Assembly: GCA_964494625.1 (NCBI GenBank)
Contig: CAZBRT010000001.1
Location: 496,001 to 560,000 of the forward strand
Direction of reading: 5' to 3'
DNA from: UBA2784 sp964494625
GTDB lineage: Bacteria > Pseudomonadota > Alphaproteobacteria > Micropepsales > Micropepsaceae
DNA length: 64,000 bases
Shown here: in pieces, positions 1-8,474 of the stretch
How positions within the stretch are numbered: the stretch's first letter is position 1
Layout of the letters: each line of letters starts with the position of its first letter
The notes under the pieces: model-generated
Told to the model about the DNA's origin: nothing
Database searches by the model: none
What the model saw: the letters and a program-made list of their open reading frames with translations, nothing else
Program-made: the position numbers and the translations under genes

Positions 1-3
1 ATC

Positions 4-1140
4 GTGGACGAGGCGCCGTTTGATGCTGGCAGCGCCGTGGACGAGCGCGACGGCGGTGCGGCGCTTCCGCCTGCAGCAAAACCCTGGGCGCTTTTCTGGC
101 GGCGTTTCCGGCGGCACCGTCTGGCCGTTGTCTCGGCATGGGTGCTCGCCTTCTTCTATTTCCTGATCGTGCCCTTTGCCGAGATCATCGCGCCCTATGA
201 CCAGGAAACGCGCAACCCTGATGCCATCAACGCGCCGCCGCAGCCGCTCCATCTCTTCCATGAAGGCGACTATATCGGCGTGTTCACCTATGAGATGCAG
301 CCGCGCATTGATCTCGAGAATTTCCAGCGCATCTACACGGAGGATTTCTCGCGCATCACGCGCGTGCGCGTTTTCTGCGAGGGTGACCCCTATCTCTTCT
401 GGGGCCTGTTCGAGATGCGCTTCCACCTGTTCTGTCCCGAGGAAGGCGGCTCGCTTCATCTCCTTGGCACTGACGGGCTGGGGCGCGACATGCTTTCGCG
501 TATCATCCACGGCACGCGCGTCTCGCTCACCATCGGGCTTATCGGGCTTACCATTTCCTTTGTGCTCGGCATCGTGCTTGGCGGGCTTGCGGGCTATTTC
601 GGCGGCCTCATCGACAATGTGATCGAGCGGCTGATTGAGCTCATCCGCTCGCTGCCGGAATTGCCGCTGTGGCTCGCGCTCGCGGCCGCCATTCCGGCCA
701 ACTGGCCGCCGATCTTTGTCTATTTCGGGATCACGCTGATTTTGGGGCTGCTCGACTGGCCGGGCCTTGCGCGTGCGGTGCGTGCACGGGTGCTGCAATT
801 GCGCGAAGAAGAATTCGTGCTGGCGGCCACGCTTTCCGGCGCGTCGCCCCAGCGGCTGGTGCGCAAGCACATGTTGCCGAATTTTTCGAGCCACCTCATC
901 GCGTCAGCCACGCTTTCGGTGCCGGGGATGATTCTGGGTGAGACGGCGCTCTCATTCCTCGGGCTTGGCTTGCGCGCGCCCATTGTCAGCTGGGGCGTAT
1001 TGCTCAATGACGCGCAGGACCTTTCGGCCATCGAAGTCTATCCCTGGCTTCTCCTGCCGATGGTGCCGGTCGTGCTGGTGGTGCTCGCCTTCAATTTCTT
1101 CGGCGATGGTTTGCGCGACGCGGCGGATCCGTACCGATGA
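4..1140 (+). CDS. Peptide-type ABC transporter permease (OppC/DppC family)
   Basis: Inner-membrane permease of a binding-protein-dependent importer of the oligopeptide/nickel class; it would pair with a second permease, two ATPases and a periplasmic binding protein lying upstream of the window. A first hydrophobic segment (about residues 40-62) is followed by a long extracytoplasmic loop (about 65-160), then five more membrane segments. The cytoplasmic EAA loop that contacts the ATPase is visible at about residues 274-293 (LAATLSGASPQRLVRKHMLP). The 378-residue length suits the long-loop OppC subgroup. Translation is open to a GTG at base 4; because the window begins three bases earlier, the true start could lie upstream. 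The stop overlaps the next ATG (ATGA), so the two are probably translationally coupled. Substrate unknown. Confidence 0.9.
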   Translation: MDEAPFDAGSAVDERDGGAALPPAAKPWALFWRRFRRHRLAVVSAWVLAFFYFLIVPFAEIIAPYDQETRNPDAINAPPQPLHLFHEGDYIGVFTYEMQPRIDLENFQRIYTEDFSRITRVRVFCEGDPYLFWGLFEMRFHLFCPEEGGSLHLLGTDGLGRDMLSRIIHGTRVSLTIGLIGLTISFVLGIVLGGLAGYFGGLIDNVIERLIELIRSLPELPLWLALAAAIPANWPPIFVYFGITLILGLLDWPGLARAVRARVLQLREEEFVLAATLSGASPQRLVRKHMLPNFSSHLIASATLSVPGMILGETALSFLGLGLRAPIVSWGVLLNDAQDLSAIEVYPWLLLPMVPVVLVVLAFNFFGDGLRDAADPYR

Positions 1141-1895
1141 CCATCGAGAACGACCCCCTTCTTTCCCAAGTGCTTGCCCAGATGGGGCGGCCCAAGCGTG
1201 TGGTCAGGCCGCATCAGCGCTTTGACGGCGATCTCCTCGAAACGCCGCATGGCCGCATCGCCTTTGAAAGCGAGGGGCATGGGCTGCCGGTGCTTCTGGT
1301 CCATGGCTGGGAGGGAAGCCCGCGCGATTTCTCGCAATTGAAGCCTGCGCTCATCCAGTCCGGTGCACGGGTCGTGACATTCGACCTGCCCGCCCATGGT
1401 TTTTCCGAAGGCGATCTCCTGACGCTCGAGATTGCAGGTGAAGCGATCAAGGCGCTCGATGCGCGCGAGGGGCCGTTTGCCGCGATCATCGCGCATTCAT
1501 TCGGTTGCCCCTCGACCGTGAAGGCGCTGGAGGCCGGCGTCAAAACCGGTGCGCTCGTATTCTTTGCGCCGCCCGCGGGCCAGGAGGATCAGTTCCGCCG
1601 CCATGCGCCGAAATACGGACTGGCGGACGCGCAAGTGGACGCGCTCATCGCGCATCTCAAGGCGCATCACCCCGAGCGCATCAACAATGATCTTGTCGCG
1701 GCGGCTTCCCGGCGCAGCGAGCCATTGCTCATTATCCATGCCGATGATGACACCATGACCCCGCTTTCCGGCGGTCAGGCGGTCGCGGCCGCCTGGAAAG
1801 GCGCCAAATTGCTGGTGGCGGATGGGCTTGGGCACAATCTGGCGCTTCGCGACGCCGCCATGGTGGGGGTGGCCGTGCGCTTTGCGCTGGGGTGA
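1137..1895 (+). CDS. Alpha/beta hydrolase family protein
   Basis: Probable serine hydrolase of the alpha/beta fold, 252 residues, no signal peptide, so cytoplasmic. The oxyanion HG pair is at residues 56-57 (LVHGWEG), the nucleophile Ser121 sits in AHSFG (the first Gly of the usual GxSxG is Ala), the acid is probably in ADDD at 202-205, and the catalytic His is His233 in GLGHN. Its ATG overlaps the stop of the permease gene by four bases, placing it at the end of the transporter operon, where it might process the imported substrate; that role is inference. No substrate can be named. Confidence 0.85.
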   Translation: MTIENDPLLSQVLAQMGRPKRVVRPHQRFDGDLLETPHGRIAFESEGHGLPVLLVHGWEGSPRDFSQLKPALIQSGARVVTFDLPAHGFSEGDLLTLEIAGEAIKALDAREGPFAAIIAHSFGCPSTVKALEAGVKTGALVFFAPPAGQEDQFRRHAPKYGLADAQVDALIAHLKAHHPERINNDLVAAASRRSEPLLIIHADDDTMTPLSGGQAVAAAWKGAKLLVADGLGHNLALRDAAMVGVAVRFALG

Positions 1896-1917
1896 GGTTT
1901 TCGCTAGAGTTTCCCTC

Positions 1918-1980
1918 ATGACACGCAAGCACCAGCTTCTCATCTGCTGCGCCCGGATCGGATTCAATCCGCCCGGCTAG
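1918..1980 (+). CDS. Possible 20-residue leader peptide
   Basis: A short ATG-to-TAG frame (20 residues, with Cys-Cys at 10-11 and Asn-Pro-Pro-Gly at the end) lies between the hydrolase and the aminotransferase and is followed 23 bases later by a hairpin with a T-rich tail. That arrangement is compatible with an attenuation leader. No strong ribosome site is visible (only a weak TAGAG upstream), and a frame this short can arise by chance. Confidence 0.2.
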   Translation: MTRKHQLLICCARIGFNPPG

Positions 1981-2003
1981 CAAGGCCTTGTTGCCCTTCA
2001 TGC

Positions 2004-2030
2004 GAGGCGCATTCTCCGCGCCTCATTTTC
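2004..2030 (+). terminator. Hairpin with T-rich tail upstream of the aminotransferase
   Basis: A perfect 7-bp stem (GAGGCGC at 2004-2010 with GCGCCTC at 2018-2024, loop 2011-2017) is followed by ATTTTCTT. It lies about 45 bases before the aminotransferase start, so it ends the transporter/hydrolase transcript or acts as an attenuator. Confidence 0.5.
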
Positions 2031-2072
2031 TTCCATTCCATTCAATTCCAGAACGAAACGGAGCGCCGCCCC

Positions 2073-3482
2073 ATGAGCGCGAACAATGCCAATACAGGTG
2101 TGGGCCATAACCAGACAAAGCGCTGGAAAGAGCTTGATGCCGCCCACCACATCCACCCCTTCACCAACACGAAGGCGCTGAATGAGGAGGGCGTGCGCGT
2201 CATCACCCATGCCAAGGGTGTCTATCTCTTTGACAGCGACGGCAACCGCATGATCGACGGCATGGCCGGGCTTTGGTGCGTGCAGCTTGGCTATGGCAAC
2301 AAGGAGCTGGCGGATGCAGGCGCGGAAGCGCTCCATCGCCTGCCCTACTACAACCATTTCTTCAAAACCTCGAACCCCTACACGATCGAGCTGGCCACGC
2401 TTCTTTCCGAAATCCTGCCCAAGGGGCTATCGCGCGTGCTCTTCGCCAATTCGGGGTCCGAAGCGAACGACACGGCGCTGAAGCTCATCCGCTATTACTG
2501 GAACCTTCAGGGCAGGAAGACGAAGAAAATCCATCTGAGCCGCGAGATGGCCTATCACGGCGTCACGATGGCGGCGGCTTCGCTCTCGGGCCTCACACCC
2601 ATGCATCCGCAATTCGATCTGCCGCTTGCAGGCTTCGTGAAAGTGCCCACGCCCTATTGGTATGGCGCCAAAGCTGCAGGGCTTGGCGACATCACCGCCG
2701 ACGAGCTCGGGCTTTATTGCGCCAAAAAGCTCGAAGAGAAAATCCTCGAACTCGGGCCTGACAATGTGGCATCGTTCTCGTCGGAGCCGATCCATGGCGC
2801 GGGCGGGCTCATCTTTCCGCCGGACACCTATTTCCCTGCCGTGCAGGAAGTCTGCCGGAAATACGACGTGCTCCTCCACCTCGACGAGGTGATTACGGGA
2901 TTTGGCCGCACCGGCGAATGGTTCGGCAGCCATACCTACAACATCAATCCCGATGTGATGACGATGGCCAAGGGCCTGTCATCGGGCTACCAGCCGATCT
3001 CGGCGATTGCGCTCAATACGCGCATGGGGGATGCAATCGCGTCCGCCAATGAGGAGCTGGTGCATGGCTACACCTACTCCGGCCATCCGGTGGCGTCTGC
3101 CGTTGCACTCAAGAATCTCGAGATCATGAAGCGCGACGGGCTGGTCACGCGGGTGAAGAACGATATCGGCCCCTATTTCCAGAACAAGGTGCGCGCGTTG
3201 CTCGAGAACCATCCGCTTGTCGGCGAGGTGCGCGGCAAGGGGCTCTTGTGCGCGATCGAGCTCGTGGACGACAAGAAAACGCGCAAATTCTTTGATCCCG
3301 ACATGGAAGTCGGCTCACGCTGCCGCAACCATTGCTTTGCCAACGGCCTTGTCATGCGCGCCATCCGCGACACGATGGTGCTGTCACCGCCAATCACGAT
3401 CACCCACGGGGAAGTGGACGAGCTTCTGGGCCTTGCCAAACACTGCATCGACCTGATCGCCAAGGATCTCGGAAGGCTGTGA
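2073..3482 (+). CDS. Class III (omega) aminotransferase, SpuC-like
   Basis: PLP-dependent aminotransferase of class III, 469 residues, the usual length of this family. It moves an amino group from a primary amine (putrescine, beta-alanine or a similar compound) to a keto acid, probably pyruvate. Visible landmarks are the phosphate-cup motif NSGSEAND at about 126-133, the cofactor-aspartate motif DEVITGFGRTG at 271-281, and the Schiff-base lysine Lys300 in TMAKGLSSG. The N-terminal AHHIHPFT segment is typical of the putrescine/omega-amino-acid:pyruvate subgroup. It is a single gene: a hairpin precedes it and a 457-bp gap follows. The substrate is inferred from family resemblance only. Confidence 0.9.
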   Translation: MSANNANTGVGHNQTKRWKELDAAHHIHPFTNTKALNEEGVRVITHAKGVYLFDSDGNRMIDGMAGLWCVQLGYGNKELADAGAEALHRLPYYNHFFKTSNPYTIELATLLSEILPKGLSRVLFANSGSEANDTALKLIRYYWNLQGRKTKKIHLSREMAYHGVTMAAASLSGLTPMHPQFDLPLAGFVKVPTPYWYGAKAAGLGDITADELGLYCAKKLEEKILELGPDNVASFSSEPIHGAGGLIFPPDTYFPAVQEVCRKYDVLLHLDEVITGFGRTGEWFGSHTYNINPDVMTMAKGLSSGYQPISAIALNTRMGDAIASANEELVHGYTYSGHPVASAVALKNLEIMKRDGLVTRVKNDIGPYFQNKVRALLENHPLVGEVRGKGLLCAIELVDDKKTRKFFDPDMEVGSRCRNHCFANGLVMRAIRDTMVLSPPITITHGEVDELLGLAKHCIDLIAKDLGRL

Positions 3483-3571
3483 ATTCCGGATTCGATTCGG
3501 CCGGGGAGGAAGTGGTTTATTCGCCACTGTCATCATAAAGTTGCTATTTTCGGGTCTTAACCTTCGTTTCC

Positions 3572-3600
3572 TTGAAATCTGTTGCATTTGTGCATAGGTT
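3572..3600 (+). promoter_or_regulatory. Candidate sigma-70 promoter for a small RNA
   Basis: TTGAAA (3572-3577), a 17-base spacer and TAGGTT (3595-3600) fit a housekeeping promoter. No gene follows for 340 bases, but a strong terminator lies 110 bases downstream, which is why a small RNA is proposed. Confidence 0.4.
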
Positions 3601-3606
3601 ATCACT

Positions 3607-3745
3607 GGGCCGAAGGACATCAGGCTGGCCGTTGCCCCCCGCTTGGCAGCTTTCCCTTCGTGCCTACGTCGGCAATCCCCTCCCGGCGAATTGCGCGGAA
3701 TGCGCAGACAGGCGCCCGGTTGAAAGACCGGGCGCCTTTGTCTTT
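3607..3745 (+). ncRNA. Candidate small RNA (about 135-140 nt)
   Basis: The segment is bounded by a promoter-like pair at 3572-3600 and a perfect terminator hairpin at 3711-3736, with no convincing reading frame between. It can fold locally: CGAAGG near 3611 can pair with CCTTCG near 3655, enclosing a GCTG/CAGC stem, and TGCC/GGCA frames a small loop near 3661-3674. A C/U-rich CCCCUCCC stretch (about 3677-3684) remains available and resembles the anti-Shine-Dalgarno loops of several alphaproteobacterial small RNAs. No known RNA family was recognised with certainty. The remainder of the 3483-3939 gap shows nothing else that can be supported. Confidence 0.35.
3711..3745 (+). terminator. Strong intrinsic terminator
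   Basis: A perfect 10-bp GC-rich stem (3711-3720 with 3727-3736) with a 6-base loop is followed by TTTGTCTTT. It can end the candidate small RNA and any read-through from the aminotransferase gene. Confidence 0.7.
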
Positions 3746-3939
3746 GGCGAGCCCCCTCCCCGCAAGCGAGAGCGGATGTGGTGCAGCAGGAAATCATGGT
3801 TTTCTGATCATGAAGGCGCCTCTGCACCATTCGCCGAAAGCTATTGTCAATAATGAATCAAAGTCGCTCCCGCATTTAAGGATTCTGACAAGTCCTGACA
3901 GACCAGACTGGCCACCTGTCCGGTATCGGGTGCCCTGTC

Positions 3940-5175
3940 ATGCGTTTGCTGCCCCTGTTCAAGCGTTTCCTGGCTGATCGCAGCGGTGCGACGGTCATCA
4001 TCTTCGTGCTGACCCTGCCGGTTGTGATCGGCGTGACCGGCCTTGGGGTGGAAAGCGGCTATTGGTATTTCAAGCATCGCGAATTGCAGACGGCAGCAGA
4101 TGTCGCTGCCGTTGCCGGCGCTGTCGAGAAGCGGTCCGGCGGCAATGTTTCCGCGATCACCGCATCCGCACAGGCCGAGGCGCTGGAGAACGGCTATGCC
4201 GCAGGCACCGGCGCATCCATCCTGGTCAATGCGCCCCCGACATCCGGTGCCTATCAGGACAGCCGGTCAGTCGAAGTCATCCTGACGATTGCGGCGCCCC
4301 GGTTTTTCTCCGGACTGTTCAGTGACGAAACCGTCACCATCGTGACGCGCGGCGTGGCGCGTTATGAAGACGGCGGTGATGCCTGCATCCTCACGCTGGC
4401 GCCGGAAGCGGCCGGCGCGCTCACATTCACCGGCAATGCGCTGACGCTGATCAATGGCTGCAACCTCATGTCGAACTCGCTGGCCGATACGGCGCTGATT
4501 GTCAGCGGCTCGGCCGATGTGACCGTGCCCTGTGCGCTGTCGGCGGGCGGCGTGTCGGTCGATGACGGCTTGAGCCTCACCTCCTGCAGCGAGCCGCAAA
4601 CCAATGTCACGCCTGCCACCGATCCCTTCAAGGACCTGCCAGAGCCCTCGACGGCGGGCGTCTGCCAGGATCTTCCCAATGGCCTGCCAGCCCAAACCCT
4701 TTCCCCCGGCCGTTATTGCGGTGGCGGCAATCTTAAGGGAACCAAGACATTCACTTCCGGCGTCTATGTGATGGATGGCGGCACGTTCCGCATCAACGCC
4801 AATGCAGTCGTGACAGGATCGGGTGTCACCTTCTTCCTCACCAACGGCGCCACCGTTGATTTCAACGGCAATGCGACCATCACGCTGTCCGCGCCGACCA
4901 GCGGCACCTACAAGGGTATCCTCTTCTACAGCGACCGCGACAATGCGGCGGCGTCCAACAAGTTCAACGGAACGGCGGCCACGTCGATGACGGGCGCCAT
5001 CTACATGCCCTCGCAGGAAGTCGAGTTCCTCGGCAATTTCTCCGGCAACAACGGGTGTCTCCGGATCGTTTCCTACACGCTCAAATTCACCGGATCATCC
5101 AACATGAATGCGGATTGCACGGGAGCAGGCATCGGCGCGATGCCCCTGCCCGGCCGCGTCTCGCTGGTGGAGTAG
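3940..5175 (+). CDS. TadG-like pilus assembly protein
   Basis: Resembles TadG of Tad/Flp tight-adherence systems: a short positively charged N-terminus, one membrane segment (about residues 16-37) beginning a helix rich in small residues, and a long extracytoplasmic part (411 residues in all). The N-terminal pattern (LADRSGATVIIFVL, then an AADVAAVAGA stretch) is characteristic. From about residue 150 the protein becomes Gly/Asn/Thr-rich with short beta-like repeats and few cysteines, suggesting a beta-solenoid exterior. It heads a tight three-gene cluster with two TadE-like proteins. The remaining Tad machinery (cpaB, C, E, F, tadB, tadC) is not in this window. Role: probably exported, wall-facing pilus accessory. 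Confidence 0.75.
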   Translation: MRLLPLFKRFLADRSGATVIIFVLTLPVVIGVTGLGVESGYWYFKHRELQTAADVAAVAGAVEKRSGGNVSAITASAQAEALENGYAAGTGASILVNAPPTSGAYQDSRSVEVILTIAAPRFFSGLFSDETVTIVTRGVARYEDGGDACILTLAPEAAGALTFTGNALTLINGCNLMSNSLADTALIVSGSADVTVPCALSAGGVSVDDGLSLTSCSEPQTNVTPATDPFKDLPEPSTAGVCQDLPNGLPAQTLSPGRYCGGGNLKGTKTFTSGVYVMDGGTFRINANAVVTGSGVTFFLTNGATVDFNGNATITLSAPTSGTYKGILFYSDRDNAAASNKFNGTAATSMTGAIYMPSQEVEFLGNFSGNNGCLRIVSYTLKFTGSSNMNADCTGAGIGAMPLPGRVSLVE

Positions 5176-5178
5176 GCC

Positions 5179-5604
5179 ATGCTGCGCACCCTTCTCAGGA
5201 AATTCCGCCGAAACGACAGTGGTGTTTCCGCGGTCGAGTTCGCCCTTGTCTCGCCCATCTTCATGTTCGCGCTTCTGGGCGTGGCAGATATCGGCTTCCT
5301 CTCGTACCAGCGCGGTGACATGGAGTCTGCCCTGCGCTCCGGGGTGCAATATTTCATGAATGGTGGCGAGGACCTTGATCTTGCGACTTCAGTTGTCGAG
5401 ACAAGCTGGTCAACGCGGCCGGCTACGACAACGATCCTTGCCGAACGTTATTGCCTTTGCGGCACAACGGCGCACAGCTGCAGTTCGCTCTGCCCGGACG
5501 CGACCTATCCCGATGCCTATAACCGGATCACGGCCACGGCCCTGTTTGAGGGGCTTCTGACCGATGAGCAGCATGCCGCTTCGCAGACGGTGCGCGTGCG
5601 ATGA
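5179..5604 (+). CDS. TadE-like pseudopilin
   Basis: A 141-residue protein of the TadE/TadF pseudopilin type. The hallmark N-terminus is present: basic residues, then SAVEFALVSPIF, whose glutamate belongs to the processing and assembly helix recognised by the TadV/CpaA prepilin peptidase. The membrane helix spans about residues 18-40. The rest is a small exported domain with four cysteines in CLCGT and CSSLC clusters that could form disulphides. It begins 3 bases after the TadG-like stop and overlaps the next gene by 4 bases, so the three form one operon. Confidence 0.8.
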   Translation: MLRTLLRKFRRNDSGVSAVEFALVSPIFMFALLGVADIGFLSYQRGDMESALRSGVQYFMNGGEDLDLATSVVETSWSTRPATTTILAERYCLCGTTAHSCSSLCPDATYPDAYNRITATALFEGLLTDEQHAASQTVRVR

Positions 5605-6002
5605 CAAGGGTCCTGCCCCGCTACCTGTCTGATACGCGCGGTGCGAGCGCTGTCGAATTCGCGCTGGTGGCGCCCGTCTTTCTTGCATTCCTGTTCGGGA
5701 CGATCCAGACCGGCATGGCCTTCTACAAGGCCAACACGGTCCAGTTTGCGCTCGAACAGACGGCGCGGCGGGTCATGGTCAATCAGGACATGACCCAATC
5801 GCAGGTTCAGAGCTGGTTCAATGGGGAACTGGACGACATCATCAGCGAAAACGTGACCGTCAGCTATTCAGTCAGTAATTCCGGCGACGTGTCCATTGCC
5901 CGGTTCGCTGCAGCCTACACCTACGAATTCGTCATCCCCTTCGTTCCGGCATTCGAGGTGACGTTTGATGCGGTCGCCGAAGTGCCGCTGGAGCCGGATT
6001 AA
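5601..6002 (+). CDS. TadE/TadF-like pseudopilin
   Basis: Second small pseudopilin of the cluster (133 residues), starting inside the stop of the preceding gene (ATGA overlap). It opens with a basic stretch and SAVEFALVAPVFLAFLF, the prepilin-like helix with its conserved glutamate, followed by an extracytoplasmic domain without cysteines. It is paralogous to the preceding protein. The pair probably initiates or stabilises Flp-type pilus assembly; without a pilin or the secretion ATPase in view, this is inference from family knowledge. Confidence 0.78.
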   Translation: MTRVLPRYLSDTRGASAVEFALVAPVFLAFLFGTIQTGMAFYKANTVQFALEQTARRVMVNQDMTQSQVQSWFNGELDDIISENVTVSYSVSNSGDVSIARFAAAYTYEFVIPFVPAFEVTFDAVAEVPLEPD

Positions 6003-6091
6003 TCCTTTCCCGCGAAAATCCCCTCCGCTCCCCGCCTCTTCGCGGTGGCAGGGGTTTGCGCCCTGCCGGTTTGCCGCTAGGTTCTGCCGCC

Positions 6092-6841
6092 ATGAGCGAA
6101 CCCCTTGCACCGGCAGAGCCCCTGCCGCTTACCGTCCTTGTGCCCGTCTACAATGAGGCGGGAAACGTCGCGCCCCTGAAACGCGAGGTCGAAGCGGCGC
6201 TTGCGGGGCGCGTGGCCTATGAGCTTCTCTTTGTCGATGACGGCTCTTCGGACACGACGCTTGACGAGTTGAAGGCGCTCAAAAAAGCCGACCCTGCGAT
6301 GCGGGTTGTCGTCCACGGCGAGCGCTGCGGCAAAAGTGCTGCCCTGGTGACGGGCATGCGGGCCGCGCGCGGCATCTGGGTGCAGACACTTGACGGTGAT
6401 CTCCAGGATGATCCCGCCGACATCCTGCCCGCCCTTGCCCAGGCCATGCGGCAAGATGCGCCGGTGCGGTTGGGCATCGTCGCGGGCCAGCGCAAGAAGC
6501 GCAATGACGGCAGACTGAAGTCGCTGTCGTCCAAAATCGCCAACCGCGTGCGCAAAAGGCTTTTGAATGACGGCACCAGCGATACGGGTTGCGGCTTCAA
6601 GCTGATGCGCCGCGAGGCCTTCGCCGATGTCGCCTTTTTCGACGGCATGCACCGTTTCCTGCCTGCCTTGATGCGGCGCGGCGGATGGGAAATCGAGACT
6701 ATGCCGGTCAACAACAGGCCGCGCGCGGCGGGCACATCGAAATACGGCATCTGGGGACGGTTCTGGGTCGGCCTGTTCGACCTTTGGGGCGTGCGCTGGC
6801 TCAACCGGCGCGCCCGCTTTCCGCAAGCAACCGAGTGCTGA
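6092..6841 (+). CDS. Glycosyltransferase family 2, dolichol-P-mannose synthase-like
   Basis: A 249-residue GT-A glycosyltransferase. The nucleotide-sugar fold begins with TVLVPVYNEAGNV (residues 14-26); VDDGSSD follows at 48-54, and the metal-binding acidic motif LDGDLQDDP lies at about 100-108. This set matches enzymes that load a sugar on to polyprenyl phosphate. No membrane anchor is seen, unlike GtrB/ArnC proteins, so it is probably peripheral to the inner membrane. I chose the ATG at 6092; an upstream in-frame codon at 6056 would add 12 residues of low-quality sequence. It is followed at once by a GT39-like transferase that would use a lipid-linked sugar, so the pair probably works in sequence. 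Confidence 0.85.
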   Translation: MSEPLAPAEPLPLTVLVPVYNEAGNVAPLKREVEAALAGRVAYELLFVDDGSSDTTLDELKALKKADPAMRVVVHGERCGKSAALVTGMRAARGIWVQTLDGDLQDDPADILPALAQAMRQDAPVRLGIVAGQRKKRNDGRLKSLSSKIANRVRKRLLNDGTSDTGCGFKLMRREAFADVAFFDGMHRFLPALMRRGGWEIETMPVNNRPRAAGTSKYGIWGRFWVGLFDLWGVRWLNRRARFPQATEC

Positions 6842-6846
6842 AGCTG

Positions 6847-8415
6847 ATGCGCGGCGCGGAGACGATGTTCGGCATATTGGCGCGGCCGCGCAATGTCGTC
6901 ATCATCATCGGGCTCTGGTGCCTTGCCCATTTCATCACGCGGCTTCTCCTGTCGCCGGTCCTGAGCCTTGATGAAGCCGAACAGATGCTGTTTGCGCAGG
7001 ATCTGTCGCTTGGCTATCGCTTCCGCCATCCGCCGCTCATCACCTGGGCGATGCATTTCTGGCAAAGCGTGTTCGGGACATCGGGAGCCGCACTCTTTGC
7101 CTTCAAATATGCCGTGATGTTCGGGGGCTTTGTGGCCCTTCATCAGGCGGGGCGCGTCATCCTGAAGGATGATGTGCTGGCGGCGCTTGCGACATTCGCG
7201 TTCTCGCTCACCTATACGGTCGGCTATTATCCGCATCTCGATCTGATGCACACCGTGCTCCTGATGTCGCTCCTGTCGGCGGGCCTCTGGAATGCGGCCC
7301 TCGTTGCCGAACGCGGCGCGCCCAGGGATTATCTGTGGTTTGGCGCGATTGCGGCAGCCGGTATCCTCGCCAAATACGTCTTTGCCGTCTTTACCGTTGC
7401 CGTGCTTGTCGCCTTCCTTTTCACCCCGGCGATGCGCGCGCGGCTGTGGTCGCGCTGGAGCCTTGCGGCACTCGGGCTTTTTCTTGTGCTGCTTGCGCCC
7501 TATGCCTATTGGGCCGCGACATTCGAATATTCGCTGACGGATCTGGCCGAAGGCGTCACCAAGGCGCAGGAGACGGGCTTTGCCGCCTTCATCAACGGCA
7601 CGGTCTCGCTCAGCATCGCGCTTGGCGAATTCACCCTGCCGTTCCTTGCGATCTTTGCCCTGCTCTTCTGGCGCGCGTTCAATCCGCATCATTTTGCCCG
7701 CGAGCAACTCCACTACGGCGAAACGCGGCTGCTTGACCGCGACTGGACGCATTTCCTGTGGGTGATGATCGCGGCAGCTTCCCTGATGATGTGGCTGCCG
7801 GTGATTGCGGGCGGCGCCAGCGCCTTCAAGGCGCGCTGGATGCATCAGGTGCTGGTCGGCCTGCCGGTTTTCCTGTTCCTCCTCGTCAAGCGCAGCGGCG
7901 GGCTTCGCCCGTTTGCGCGCAGCGCGTGGTTTTACCTGGTCGCGGTGATGGCGGTTGCGGTTGTCGGTATTGCTGCGCGGTTTGTCGCCTACGCCTCGCA
8001 GGAAGACGCCTGCAAGAATTGCTGGGAATACCAGCCCTTTGCCTATTACGCCGCTGAACTGCGCAAAGCGGGGTTCACGCAAGGCACCATCGTCGTCGAT
8101 AGTGCCGGCGAAGGCATGTATCTCGGCGGCAATCTGCGCCAGCGCTTTGACGGTTCGCGCGTGCTCATTCCCGGCTATCCGGTTTCCGTCTTTCCGCCCG
8201 CGCGCGGCGACACGAATGACTGTCTGATCGCCTGGCTTGTGCGCGGTGACAAGAATCCGATGCCGTCACCCGGCCTCATCGCCTGGCTTGAACAGGCCAT
8301 GGATGTGCGCCTGACCGGCGCTGAACCGATGGGCGGCATTGATGCGCGGATCGGGCGCAGCGAATTCACGCTGCGTTATGTCCGGATTCCGGGCGGCAGC
8401 GGCACCTGCCGCTGA
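6847..8415 (+). CDS. Polytopic glycosyltransferase, GT39/ArnT-like
   Basis: A 522-residue membrane protein with about ten to twelve hydrophobic segments and a C-terminal exported domain. The first periplasmic loop carries an Asp-Glu pair (LSLDEAEQ, residues 40-46) and a following RHPPLITW segment, the pattern of the catalytic acidic loop in ArnT/PMT enzymes that take a sugar from polyprenyl phosphate. It starts 5 bases after the GT2 gene, which could make that donor. The acceptor (lipid A, protein, other glycan) cannot be told. An in-frame GTG at 6835, overlapping the previous stop, is an alternative start. Confidence 0.8.
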   Translation: MRGAETMFGILARPRNVVIIIGLWCLAHFITRLLLSPVLSLDEAEQMLFAQDLSLGYRFRHPPLITWAMHFWQSVFGTSGAALFAFKYAVMFGGFVALHQAGRVILKDDVLAALATFAFSLTYTVGYYPHLDLMHTVLLMSLLSAGLWNAALVAERGAPRDYLWFGAIAAAGILAKYVFAVFTVAVLVAFLFTPAMRARLWSRWSLAALGLFLVLLAPYAYWAATFEYSLTDLAEGVTKAQETGFAAFINGTVSLSIALGEFTLPFLAIFALLFWRAFNPHHFAREQLHYGETRLLDRDWTHFLWVMIAAASLMMWLPVIAGGASAFKARWMHQVLVGLPVFLFLLVKRSGGLRPFARSAWFYLVAVMAVAVVGIAARFVAYASQEDACKNCWEYQPFAYYAAELRKAGFTQGTIVVDSAGEGMYLGGNLRQRFDGSRVLIPGYPVSVFPPARGDTNDCLIAWLVRGDKNPMPSPGLIAWLEQAMDVRLTGAEPMGGIDARIGRSEFTLRYVRIPGGSGTCR

Positions 8416-8444
8416 TCCAAAACCCGGCGCGGACACTTCACGGT

Positions 8445-8464
8445 TTTGTGTTCCCGATCACAAA
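8445..8464. promoter_or_regulatory. Inverted repeat TTTGTG-N8-CACAAA
   Basis: A 6-bp inverted repeat (8445-8450 and 8459-8464) in the control region of the efflux operon, 10 bases before the stronger palindrome. It might be a second weak site for the same dimeric regulator or the stem of a short hairpin. Confidence 0.3.
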
Positions 8465-8474
8465 GAGCCCGGCC

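Noticed and set aside
3572..3853. A short plus-strand open frame in the gap after the aminotransferase
   Set aside because: It runs through the promoter-terminator pair of the candidate small RNA and has no coding character.
6217..8082. A 621-codon open frame on the minus strand
   Set aside because: It lies wholly antisense to the two well-supported glycosyltransferases, is extremely rich in Arg/Glu/Lys/His as expected of a GC-rich complement frame, and has no family likeness.
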